Source: Streptomyces genisteinicus
GTDB lineage: Bacteria > Actinomycetota > Actinomycetes > Streptomycetales > Streptomycetaceae
DNA: 64,000 bases
Direction of reading: 5' to 3'
Assembly: GCF_014489615.1 (NCBI RefSeq)
Contig: NZ_CP060825.1
Location: 7,362,001-7,426,000, forward strand
The notes beneath the pieces are model-generated. The model was not told the origin of the DNA. It worked only from the letters and a program-made list of their open reading frames with translations, and searched no databases. Below are positions 8,601-15,547 of this stretch, piece by piece. How positions within the stretch are numbered: position 1 is the stretch's first letter; each line of letters opens with the position of its first letter. A program made the translations under genes and the position numbers.

Positions 8601-10223
8601 CTCAGCTATCTGCGCGAGTTCCCCATCGACGTCCTGAAGGTCGACAAGTCGTTCATCGACGACATCGTCACCGACGGTCAGCAGGTCGCCCTGGTCGAGG
8701 GCATCGTGCGGATCGCCGACGTGCTCGGGCTCCAGGTCATCGCGGAGGGCATCGAGAACAGCGGCCAGCGCGACCTGCTCTCCGCCATGGGCTGCCGGTT
8801 CGGGCAGGGCTTCCTCTTCGCGCACCCCATGACCGCGGCCGAGGCGCAGCGGTTCCTCGACGAGGGCCACACCTGGCAGTCCGCGCGGGTCGCCGGCCGC
8901 CAGACCCGCCGCCGGGCACCCACTTCCGGCGGAGGCGTGCGCAGCGAGCAGCGGTGGCGCGATCTCGCCCGGCTCCAGAAGTCCAGCCGCATGTGCGACG
9001 CCGTGATCGACGAGGTGCACGGCCGGCGCATCCGCAGCGAGGGGCAGTGGCTGGTCGACTTCGCCTCCTGCAACTACCTGGGCATGGACCTGGACCCCGA
9101 GATCATGGACGCGGTCGAGCCGCAGATCCGGCGCTGGGGCACCCACCCGAGCTGGTCCCGGCTCATCGGCAACCCCCGCCTCTACCCCGAGATCGAGGAA
9201 CGGCTCACCGGCCTGCTCGGCGCCCCCGACACCCTGCTCCTGCCGACGATCACCCTCATCCACGCCTCCGTCATCCCCGTCCTCGCAGGCCGCGGACAGG
9301 TGTTCGTCGACGCGCGGGCGCACCGGACGATGTACGACGGCTGCCTCGTCGCCCGCGGACAGGGCGCCTCCGTGCTGCGCTTCCACGCCGAACACCCCGA
9401 CGAGCTGCGGCAGTTGCTCGCCGAGGCCCCCAAGGGCGTCCCCCTGCTCGTCTGCATCGACGGCGTCAACAGCATGACGGGCAACCTGCCCGACCTCCAC
9501 GCGCTGTCCCGGATCTGCCGGGAACGCGACGCCCTGCTCTACATCGACGACGCGCACGGCTTCGGCGTCATCGGCGAGCGCGGGCCCGGCGAGTCGTCGC
9601 CGTACGGCAGCCGGGGCAACAGCATCGTGCGTCACCTGGGCATGGACTACGACAACGTCATCCTGGTGGCCGGCTTCTCCAAGGCGTACTCCTCGCTGCT
9701 GGCCTTCCTCACCGCCCCGCCGGCGCTCAAGTCCCACCTCAAGGTGGCCGCGGCACCCTACCTGTACTCCGGGCCCTCGCCCACCGCCTCCCTCGCGACC
9801 GCGCTCGCCGGACTGCAGGTCAACGAGCGGCGCGGCGACGAACTCCGCGCGGAACTCCACCGCAAGACCGCCCGGGTGCTGGACCACGTCCGGGGCCTGG
9901 GGCTCGCCACGCCCAACACCGACGGACTGCCGATCATCGAGATCCCCCTCGACGACCACAGCGACCTCGACGCCGTCGGCGACTTCCTCTGGCACCGCGG
10001 CATCTACGTCACACTCGCCGCCTACCCGCTGGTCCCGCACGACCAGGTGGGCTTCCGCGTCCAGATGACCGCGCTGAACACCGACGAGGAGATCGACGAA
10101 CTGAACGAGGTGCTCACGGCGCTGACCGACCGCTTCCCGCTCAAGCGGCGCCCCGGCCCCGGCGGCGACCCCCTGGCGCCCGTCCGGGCGGGGCGCCCGG
10201 CGCCGGGCGGGCAGCCGCGGTGA
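5679..10223 (+). CDS. Membrane GGDEF-EAL protein fused to an alpha-oxoamine synthase
   Basis: One uninterrupted frame of 1514 residues. Residues about 35-330 contain roughly ten hydrophobic segments (membrane sensor). About 340-500 is GAF-like, and about 512-630 is PAS. The GGDEF domain (634-800) has an intact RLGGDEF active site (GGDEF at 717-721) and an RxxD inhibitory site (RLSD, 708-711) at the standard five-residue spacing. The EAL domain (810-1066) keeps EAL at 844-846, DDFGTG, KVDKSF and AEGIEN, so both c-di-GMP synthesis and hydrolysis look possible. Residues about 1097-1491 are a full PLP-dependent alpha-oxoamine synthase (BioF/KBL/CqsA superfamily), with DDAH at 1290-1293 and PLP lysine 1335 in GFSKAYSS. 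Such enzymes condense an acyl-CoA with an amino acid. The start is GTG 5679; a later ATG at 5781 is possible. A GTGA overlap couples it to the next gene. Confidence 0.9.
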   Translation: MQQPPTHEKPSGAEPPDRLAPGTGRGNPATAHRRMMLIYVLCVIPPTVVYLTVPERHTTAWAVIGLASVVAILVGVHVNRPAKRWPWLLLAAANLTFTAGDTSYNILESFFGQENPFPSVADLLYLLTYPLFAAGIFGFIRFRCVSRDIASLLDALLLTSGLALLSWVHLIHPMSEDSSMSWYEKAITIAYPLGDVLILAMLARLLTLGGMRDRSVQLLTVGTVGILANDVVYGLGQLEGTWRVGTWMDLGWVVFFTAWGLAALHPSMVRLTERAPEQPRGIAHRRLAVLAAASLVAPAMLLSQSLRGNVQDTAVTAAFSAVMFLLVLARLWGLVTDHRKAVTRERGLRVAAASLVGAVTPEDVARSVDAAIGALFPRPVDHKALLLVDVGGRLSPVPPEDGTWRRHLRHTGEERPDDEDAPPALRAGGTRTVAVRALGPEVAAAAAPLRTGLLCPLVVEAPDSRATVTGALLLAVAEEEVGDLAGAVESLASQAALALERVGLSEEINRRRSEAYFRTLVHNTSDAILILDDDNTVRYASPSADGMFGGTSFTATPLTRLVDARDRERALRTLERAREADAPDLHDDWRVLRNDGTGVDVEVRCSNLRHEQTVHGIVLTLRDVTEQRQLERELTHRAFHDSLTGLPNRLLLLERIERALLRGRRNSTLTCVLFVDLDDFKIVNDMMGHSVGDELLVAVARRLTGTLRLSDTAARLGGDEFAVLMEGVKETYDAEVLAAQVVHALGRPFRLGSGSHSVSACVGVATARDGAQAEELLRDADLALYAAKTAGKRQWRRYRPDLHTGMVERHELQASMDSAISEESFALRYQPIVELAGGTVAGFEALVRWPHSRRGLVPPAQFISLAEETGHITPLGAWVLERAATEVAGWQRARPGSAPLYLNVNVSPRQFVDPGFVDGVRHVLDTSGLAPGSLVLELTESVLVRNEQIRAAMRVLKSLGVSLAIDDFGTGFSSLSYLREFPIDVLKVDKSFIDDIVTDGQQVALVEGIVRIADVLGLQVIAEGIENSGQRDLLSAMGCRFGQGFLFAHPMTAAEAQRFLDEGHTWQSARVAGRQTRRRAPTSGGGVRSEQRWRDLARLQKSSRMCDAVIDEVHGRRIRSEGQWLVDFASCNYLGMDLDPEIMDAVEPQIRRWGTHPSWSRLIGNPRLYPEIEERLTGLLGAPDTLLLPTITLIHASVIPVLAGRGQVFVDARAHRTMYDGCLVARGQGASVLRFHAEHPDELRQLLAEAPKGVPLLVCIDGVNSMTGNLPDLHALSRICRERDALLYIDDAHGFGVIGERGPGESSPYGSRGNSIVRHLGMDYDNVILVAGFSKAYSSLLAFLTAPPALKSHLKVAAAPYLYSGPSPTASLATALAGLQVNERRGDELRAELHRKTARVLDHVRGLGLATPNTDGLPIIEIPLDDHSDLDAVGDFLWHRGIYVTLAAYPLVPHDQVGFRVQMTALNTDEEIDELNEVLTALTDRFPLKRRPGPGGDPLAPVRAGRPAPGGQPR

Positions 10224-11014
10224 CCGGACCCCGCGCCGGCGGCGCGCCCGGCGCCGTGCGCCGCAACGCGGACGCCGACTGGGACCGCTGGCCCGTCGAC
10301 GACTACCTCCGGGAGAACTACCGCGACCTCCACCCGTGCGACGCGGCCGTCGTCCGGCACCACGCCGCCTTCTACCGGACGCTGCCGCCCGGCTCGGTGG
10401 CCGCCTCCGTCGAGTGCGGCGCAGGTCCCAACCTCTATCCGCTGATGGTCGCCGCGGGGGCCTGCCGCCGCATCGACGCACTGGAGCCGGGCGCGGCGGG
10501 CCGCGCGTACCTCCGCTCGCAGCTGACCGGGCCGGTCGACCCCGGCTGGGAGGCGTTCTACGCGCTGTGCCGGAGCCTCGACCCGGCGCTGCCGCCCCGG
10601 CTCGACGCGGCGCTGGCCGGGGTCAGAGTCGTCGCGGGAGACCTGTCCACCGCTCCGGAGGGCCGCTACGGCCTCGCGTCGATGACGTTCGTCGCCGAGA
10701 GCGTCACCGAGAGCGCGGAGGAATTCGCCCGCCTGTGCCGCGACTTCGTCCACCAGGTCCGGCCCGGCGGGCTGCTGGTCGCCGCCTTCATGGCCCGGAT
10801 GCCGAGCTACCGCATCGGCTCCGGACCCGTGTGGCCGGCCTTCCCGGTCGGCACCGCCGAGGTGCGCGCGGCCTTCGCCCCCCACACCGGGCACCTGCGC
10901 CTGGCCCGCGTGCCCAGGGACCCGACCCTGCCCGACTACGGGGACGACGGGATGGTCCTGCTGCGCGCGGTGCGCCGCCCGCGGCCGGGTCCTCAGCCCA
11001 GCAGTTCGCGGTAG
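10220..11014 (+). CDS. NNMT/PNMT/TEMT-type SAM-dependent methyltransferase
   Basis: GTG 10220 overlaps the stop of the GGDEF-EAL/oxoamine synthase gene by 4 bases, so the pair is translationally coupled. The 264-residue product has the family's N-terminal WPVDDYLRENY motif, a SAM site at SVECGAGPNLYPLM, RIDALEPGAAG, and MTFVAESVTESAEEF followed by VRPGGLLVAAFMARMPSY. Members N- or S-methylate small amines, pyridines or thioethers. Coupling to an oxoamine synthase suggests it methylates the amino-ketone made by that domain, which is an inference. The last 22 bases overlap the convergent glycosyltransferase gene. Confidence 0.82.
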   Translation: MTGPRAGGAPGAVRRNADADWDRWPVDDYLRENYRDLHPCDAAVVRHHAAFYRTLPPGSVAASVECGAGPNLYPLMVAAGACRRIDALEPGAAGRAYLRSQLTGPVDPGWEAFYALCRSLDPALPPRLDAALAGVRVVAGDLSTAPEGRYGLASMTFVAESVTESAEEFARLCRDFVHQVRPGGLLVAAFMARMPSYRIGSGPVWPAFPVGTAEVRAAFAPHTGHLRLARVPRDPTLPDYGDDGMVLLRAVRRPRPGPQPSSSR

Positions 11015-12093
11015 AGCCGGGTGTAGGCGGCGGCGGACCGGCCGGCACCGAACCGCGCGTCGGCCGTGGCGCGGCCGCGCTCGGCGACCCGGTCCCACCA
11101 CCAGGGCCGGTCCAGCAGCTGGCGCAGCAGATGACCGGTGTGATGGGGGTCGGCCGCGGGGGTGCGCAGCACCGTGTCGCTCAGGGCGGAGAACTGCGGC
11201 AGATCGCTGAGGATGACCGGCCGGCCGGTCGCCAGGGCCCGCAGCACCATCGGCGGCACGTCCGCGCGCCCGGTCATCCGCCGGGGCACGTACAGCAGCA
11301 CGTCCGCCGCCGCGAGCAGCCCCGGGAGGTCCCCGACGTGCCGCAGCACCTCCATGTCGAGCAGCCCCTCGCGCGCGGCGATCCCGCGCAGCAGGTCCTC
11401 CGGCGGCCGGGGGCCTTCCGCGCCGCCCGGGCCGTCCTCCGCCAGCGCGAGCACCAGTTGGAAGTCGGCCCCCGCCCGGGCCGCCACCCCGGCCGACAGC
11501 ATGGCCTCCTCGGTGCCGCCGTCGCCGATCGCGAGCACCATGGGCGGGGTGCGCTCCTGCCGCCGCCGCACGGGCCAGAGGTCCAGCCGGACCGAGGGGT
11601 TCACCACCCGCACGGGCCCGAACCCGGCCTTCGTCAGCTGCTGGGCGGTCGCCTCCGACAGGGCGACCGTCCGGCCCAGCGGCCGGCAGCCGGCGAGCGC
11701 GGCGGGGTCGACGGCGGCGGGAACCGTGTGCAGCACGGGACGGCTGCCCGCGACCCTGGGCCACAGCCGGGAGAACGCCGCGAAGCCGGGCCCGACGGGC
11801 AGCACGGCGTGCACCAGACCGGCCCGCCGCGCCGACAGGGCCGCCGCCGCCAGGATCTGGAGGCGCACCGCGGCGGACGGCGCGCCCTCGCGGCTCACCA
11901 CGGACACGCTCTGCCCGCCGGGCGCGTCTCCGGCGTTCCGGGCCCTGCCCCACCAGCGCCGGAACCAGGCGTACTCGACGTCCGGCACGGTGAGGAGCAG
12001 TTCGCGGGCGAGCTCGGTGCCGGGGGTCTCGGGGCCGTCGAGGGGCCCGCAGGTCAGCAGCAGCACCCGCGGCTCGGCCCGGTCAGCGGACAT
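10993..12093 (-). CDS. Glycosyltransferase, GT-B type (family 4-like)
   Basis: The 366-residue product starts MSADRAEPRVLLLTCGPLDG and looks like a GT-B glycosyltransferase. It has an N-terminal Rossmann half with GTELARELL, a C-terminal half with VLAIGDGGTEEAMLS, EVLRHVGDLPGLLAAADVLLYVPRR, and the donor-site patch PPMVLRALATGRPVILSDLPQ, and a C-terminal helix ending AAYTRLYRELLG. Donor and acceptor are unknown. It starts at ATG 12093 inside the tail of the leader frame 12083-12478. It ends inside the convergent methyltransferase gene (22-base overlap). A second glycosyltransferase lies just upstream on the same strand. Confidence 0.8.
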   Translation of the reverse strand: MSADRAEPRVLLLTCGPLDGPETPGTELARELLLTVPDVEYAWFRRWWGRARNAGDAPGGQSVSVVSREGAPSAAVRLQILAAAALSARRAGLVHAVLPVGPGFAAFSRLWPRVAGSRPVLHTVPAAVDPAALAGCRPLGRTVALSEATAQQLTKAGFGPVRVVNPSVRLDLWPVRRRQERTPPMVLAIGDGGTEEAMLSAGVAARAGADFQLVLALAEDGPGGAEGPRPPEDLLRGIAAREGLLDMEVLRHVGDLPGLLAAADVLLYVPRRMTGRADVPPMVLRALATGRPVILSDLPQFSALSDTVLRTPAADPHHTGHLLRQLLDRPWWWDRVAERGRATADARFGAGRSAAAYTRLYRELLG

Positions 12094-12478
12094 GGGACCC
12101 ACCCCGCGGGTGCGCGGGCTCCGGCCCGGCGGCGGGCACGCCGCCCCGCCGCGCCGGGCCGCCGGGGCCAGGGCGCCCGGGATGGCGCGGACGTCCGGGG
12201 GGCGGGGCTGGACAGCCGTCGGGATCGTCGGTCCGGCGGCCGCGGGAGGAACGGGCTCCGACCTGACGGGAGCGGCGCCGCCGTGCCGCCGGGCACCGGC
12301 GGCGGGACGCCGGACGCGCACGGGCGGCCGCGAGGCGGACGCGGTCGGTGGCCCGCCGCGCGGGATGCGGGGACGCGGGGCGGCGGGCGGCGGCGGGCGG
12401 CGAGGGCCAGTCGGTCACCCGGCGCAGCGGGTGGGGGCCCGACGGCGCCGCGACGCGGCCGACCTGCTGTGAGGGCAT
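12083..12478 (-). CDS. Arg/Pro/Ala-rich hypothetical leader protein
   Basis: ATG 12478 has a good ribosome site (GGAAGGGG) and a plausible promoter upstream, and the 131-codon frame ends 8 bases inside the glycosyltransferase gene, as in a coupled pair. The sequence is low-complexity and basic. Its N-terminus contains HPLRRVTD, followed by HPARRATD. The same element (HPLRRATD) occurs near the N-terminus of the other glycosyltransferase at 12634-13539. It could be a genuine basic protein, a displaced N-terminal extension of the glycosyltransferase, or untranslated after the first third. No function is proposed. Confidence 0.4.
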   Translation of the reverse strand: MPSQQVGRVAAPSGPHPLRRVTDWPSPPAAARRPASPHPARRATDRVRLAAARARPASRRRCPAARRRRSRQVGARSSRGRRTDDPDGCPAPPPGRPRHPGRPGPGGPARRGGVPAAGPEPAHPRGGSHVR

Positions 12479-12562
12479 CCGGTACCCCTTCCCGGTCCGC
12501 TCCTGTCCGGCGTACCGGGCCCGGTCGCAGCGGGCCCCGTACGGCACAGAAGCCTGGAATTC

Positions 12563-12592
12563 AGCCTAAACCCATCGTTTTCCGAGCGTCAA
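12563..12592 (-). promoter_or_regulatory. Candidate minus-strand promoter
   Basis: On the minus strand TTGACG (12592-12587) and TAGGCT (12568-12563) are 18 bases apart in a locally AT-rich segment, about 85 bases upstream of ATG 12478. This supports transcription of the leader frame plus the GT-B gene as a unit separate from the upstream glycosyltransferase. Confidence 0.5.
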
Positions 12593-12633
12593 TGACGCCG
12601 CTTTCCGTGCGGCTCCGGGCCACCGGCCGGCGC

Positions 12634-13539
12634 TCACGCCCCGCCGCCCGGCGGTGGCGCGGAGTCGACGCCGCGCCGCACCGCCTCCGGGCCCGGGCCG
12701 GGCCGGGACCGGGCCGGGAGCAGCCGCACCAGACGCGGCAGCGCCGTCCGGGGGCGCTCGCGCAGCATCGTCCCGAGGATCCGCGCGCCGTCCCGGAAGG
12801 TCGCCGCCCGCACCGCCTCCGGAGGGCGTGTGCGCTCCCTGCCCGGGACCTCCGCGACCCGCAGGCCGTAGTGCAGGGCGTGGACGACCATCTCCGCACC
12901 CAGCTCCACACCGTCGGGCCGCAGCTCCAGCACCGGGACGAACTCCCGGCGGAAGGCGCAGAAGCCGAACCACAGATCGGTCAGCCGCTGGCCGTACAGC
13001 CGGCGGGCGAGGAACAGCAGCACCACGTGCCCGGCCCTGCGGACCAGCGGATACCCCGCACTGCAACCGCCCGCGATGAAGCGCGACCCCTTGACGAAGT
13101 CGTACCCGCTGTCCAGGTAGTGCAGGTAGTGCGGGACGTCCTTCGGCGACATGCTCCCGTTCGACGCGATGAGCACCACCCGCTCCCCGCAGGCCGCGAG
13201 CATCCCGGCGTGCGGGACGTCGCCCGTGCCCCCGCCCGGCTGCTCGACCCTGCGCACACCCGCCGTCACGGCCGCGGGCACCCGGACCCGCTCCAGCGCC
13301 CGGGCCCCGCCGACCAGCACGATCTCCTCGACGCACTCCGGCACTTGCTCCAGGAGCCAGGACGCCCCACGCGCGTCACCGCGCACCGGCACCACGAGGG
13401 AGACCGCGGGACGCGAGGGGGCGGGGCCCGGAGCGGCGGACGGGGTCCCCGCGGGGACGCGGTCCGTGGCCCGGCGCAGCGGATGACTGACCAAGGCGAT
13501 CGCCTCCGGCGGAGCCGGCCCGTGCACCGGCCGGTGCAC
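12634..13539 (-). CDS. Family 2 glycosyltransferase (polyprenyl-phosphate sugar transferase-like)
   Basis: This protein of 301 residues has a GT-A fold beginning PAVSLVVPVRGDARG (about 44-58). It is followed by EEIVLVGGARALERVRVP, a central ASNGSMSPKDVPHYL patch in place of the usual DxD-containing ADGQ, then FVKGSRFIAGG and LTDLWFGFCAFRRE. The last two are typical of dolichyl-phosphate-mannose synthase-like enzymes. The acidic metal-binding pair of canonical members is not obvious, so activity is uncertain. The start is taken as GTG 13539. The N-terminus carries the SHPLRRATDRV element shared with the neighbouring leader frame. The donor sugar is unknown. Confidence 0.82.
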   Translation of the reverse strand: MHRPVHGPAPPEAIALVSHPLRRATDRVPAGTPSAAPGPAPSRPAVSLVVPVRGDARGASWLLEQVPECVEEIVLVGGARALERVRVPAAVTAGVRRVEQPGGGTGDVPHAGMLAACGERVVLIASNGSMSPKDVPHYLHYLDSGYDFVKGSRFIAGGCSAGYPLVRRAGHVVLLFLARRLYGQRLTDLWFGFCAFRREFVPVLELRPDGVELGAEMVVHALHYGLRVAEVPGRERTRPPEAVRAATFRDGARILGTMLRERPRTALPRLVRLLPARSRPGPGPEAVRRGVDSAPPPGGGA

Positions 13540-13643
13540 TCGGCCATTTCATGATGCTGCCGCCGCTCGCGGAGGGTCAAACGGGCCGGTCGCCGTCCGC
13601 GCCGAGCGGCGCGGACGACGCCGACGGGACTAGAATTCCGGCT

Positions 13644-15476
13644 ATGGCCGGGCGAATCGAGGACTACGCCCTGATCGGCGACCGGGAGACCGCGGCACTC
13701 GTCGGCGCCGACGGGTCGATCGACTGGATGTGCGCACCCCGCTTCGATTCCCCCGCCTGCTTCGCGGCGCTGCTCGGCGACGAGGAGAACGGCCACTGGT
13801 GGATCGGCCCCGCCGGCCGGCCCCGCTGCACCCGCCGCGCCTACCGCGGGGACACCCTCGTCCTGGACACCGTGTGGGAGACCACCGCCGGAGCCGTGCG
13901 GCTGACCGACTTCATGCCCTCCCGCGGCTCGGGGCCGCTGGTCGTCCGCGTCGTGGAAGGGCTGTCCGGGCGTGTGGAGATGGGCAGCGACCTGAGGCTC
14001 CGCTTCGACAACGGCCGCATCGTGCCGTGGACCTGGAGCGTGGACGCCCGCACGGCGGCAGCCGTCGCCGGCCCGGACTCCGCGTTCCTCCACTGCGACC
14101 GCACCCTCGGCACCGACGTCAGCAGAAGATGCACCTCGGCACGGTTCACCGTGCCCGCCGGGGCGCGGATCTCCTTCGTCCTCGGCTGGAGCCCGTCGCA
14201 CATCCCGCCGGACATGTCCACGGACCCGGCCGCCGCCCTGGATCAGACGCTCGGCTTCTGGAGCTCCTGGGCCGCGAACTGCCGCTATCGCGGACCGTTC
14301 TCCGAGGCCGTCATGCGGTCCCTGATCACCCTCAAGGCGCTCACCTACGCCCCCACCGGCGGGATCGTCGCCGCGGTCACCTCGTCCGTCCCGGAGGACC
14401 TCGGGGGCGAACGCAACTGGGACTACCGCTTCTGCTGGCTCCGCGACTCCACCTTCACGCTCTCCTGCCTGCTGCGCAGCGGCTACCGCGAGGAGGCGGT
14501 GGCCTGGAAGGACTGGCTGGTCCGCGCCGTCGCCGGGGAACCGGCCGACCTCCAGCCGCTGTACGGCGTCGGCGGCCAGCGCCGGCTCCCCGAGAGCAGC
14601 GCCGAGTGGCTCGCCGGCTACGAGGGATCGCAGCCGGTGCGCTTCGGCAACGCCGCCGTCGGACAGCTCCAGCTCGACGTCTACGGCGAGGTCGTCAACA
14701 CCGTCTACTCCGCGATGCGCGCCGACGTGCCCATCGACCGCCATGTCTGGGCCCTGATCGCCTCGTTCATGGACCACCTGGGCAGGCACTGGACCGAACC
14801 CGACGCCGGATTCTGGGAAGTCCGCGGCCCGCGACGCCACTTCGTCCACTCCAAGGTCATGTCCTGGGTCGCCGCCGACCGCGCCCTGCGGATGGCCCGC
14901 GTCGCCGGGCTGCGCGGGTCGGCCGACCGGTGGCGGGCGATGCGCGGGGAGATCGCCGAGGAGGTCTGCCGGCGCGGCTGGGACGACGAGCGCTCCACCT
15001 TCGTCCAGCACTACGGCTCCCGGCAGGTCGACGCCTCGGCGCTGCTGCTGCCGCGCCTCGGGTTCCTGCGCCCCGACGACCCCCGGCTGCTGGGGACCAT
15101 CGAAGCGGTGCGCGGCCTGGGCGAGGACGGATTCCTGCGCCGCTACTCCTCGGACGCGGGGCCGGTGCACGAGGTGGACGGACTCACCGGGGGCGAAGGG
15201 ACGTTCCTCGCCTGCTCGTTCTGGTTCGCCGACGCCCTCGCGCTCACCGGGAGGCGCCGCGAGGCGCGCGACGTCTTCGAACGGGTGCTGGACGTCCGCA
15301 ACGACGTGGGACTGCTCGCCGAGGAGTGGGACCCCGCGGTCCGCCGGCAACTCGGCAACACCCCGCAGGCGTTCAGCCATGTCGCGCTGGTCAACGCGGC
15401 GTTCGCACTGCACGGCACCCGGGAGAACGGACGCCGGCAGGGCGCCCGGCGCCGGCCTGCCGGAGCACACGCGTGA
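13644..15476 (+). CDS. GH15 glucoamylase/trehalase-like glycoside hydrolase
   Basis: The 610-residue product has the full actinobacterial GH15 architecture. An N-terminal beta-sandwich begins IEDYALIGDRETAALVGADG. An (alpha/alpha)6 barrel follows, with ERNWDYRFCWLRDSTF around the substrate site, YEGSQPVRFGNAA, and LLAEEWDP supplying a catalytic Glu. Relatives hydrolyse trehalose or small maltodextrins in the cytoplasm; there is no signal peptide. ATG 13644 places the conserved start at residue 3. An in-frame ATG at 13551 would add a non-conserved extension. It is divergent from the family 2 glycosyltransferase and is followed by a DUF3048 lipoprotein. Confidence 0.93.
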   Translation: MAGRIEDYALIGDRETAALVGADGSIDWMCAPRFDSPACFAALLGDEENGHWWIGPAGRPRCTRRAYRGDTLVLDTVWETTAGAVRLTDFMPSRGSGPLVVRVVEGLSGRVEMGSDLRLRFDNGRIVPWTWSVDARTAAAVAGPDSAFLHCDRTLGTDVSRRCTSARFTVPAGARISFVLGWSPSHIPPDMSTDPAAALDQTLGFWSSWAANCRYRGPFSEAVMRSLITLKALTYAPTGGIVAAVTSSVPEDLGGERNWDYRFCWLRDSTFTLSCLLRSGYREEAVAWKDWLVRAVAGEPADLQPLYGVGGQRRLPESSAEWLAGYEGSQPVRFGNAAVGQLQLDVYGEVVNTVYSAMRADVPIDRHVWALIASFMDHLGRHWTEPDAGFWEVRGPRRHFVHSKVMSWVAADRALRMARVAGLRGSADRWRAMRGEIAEEVCRRGWDDERSTFVQHYGSRQVDASALLLPRLGFLRPDDPRLLGTIEAVRGLGEDGFLRRYSSDAGPVHEVDGLTGGEGTFLACSFWFADALALTGRRREARDVFERVLDVRNDVGLLAEEWDPAVRRQLGNTPQAFSHVALVNAAFALHGTRENGRRQGARRRPAGAHA

Positions 15477-15547
15477 CCCACCGCGTGCCGGACCGCCGGC
15501 CGCGGCCGCACGAGCCGTCGACGACCGCGAGAGACAGGAGACGCCGC

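Noticed and set aside
8920..8970. Independent start for a separate oxoamine synthase gene at an internal GTG (8938)
   Set aside because: The GGAGG-like sequence abuts the codon with almost no spacing, there is no stop in the upstream frame, and the linker reads through normally; a single fused protein is more likely.
6671..11014. Plus-strand open frame covering most of the fusion and the methyltransferase
   Set aside because: It is Arg/Pro/Ala-rich shadow sequence until its last part, where it enters the genuine methyltransferase frame; only that part (from GTG 10220) is accepted.
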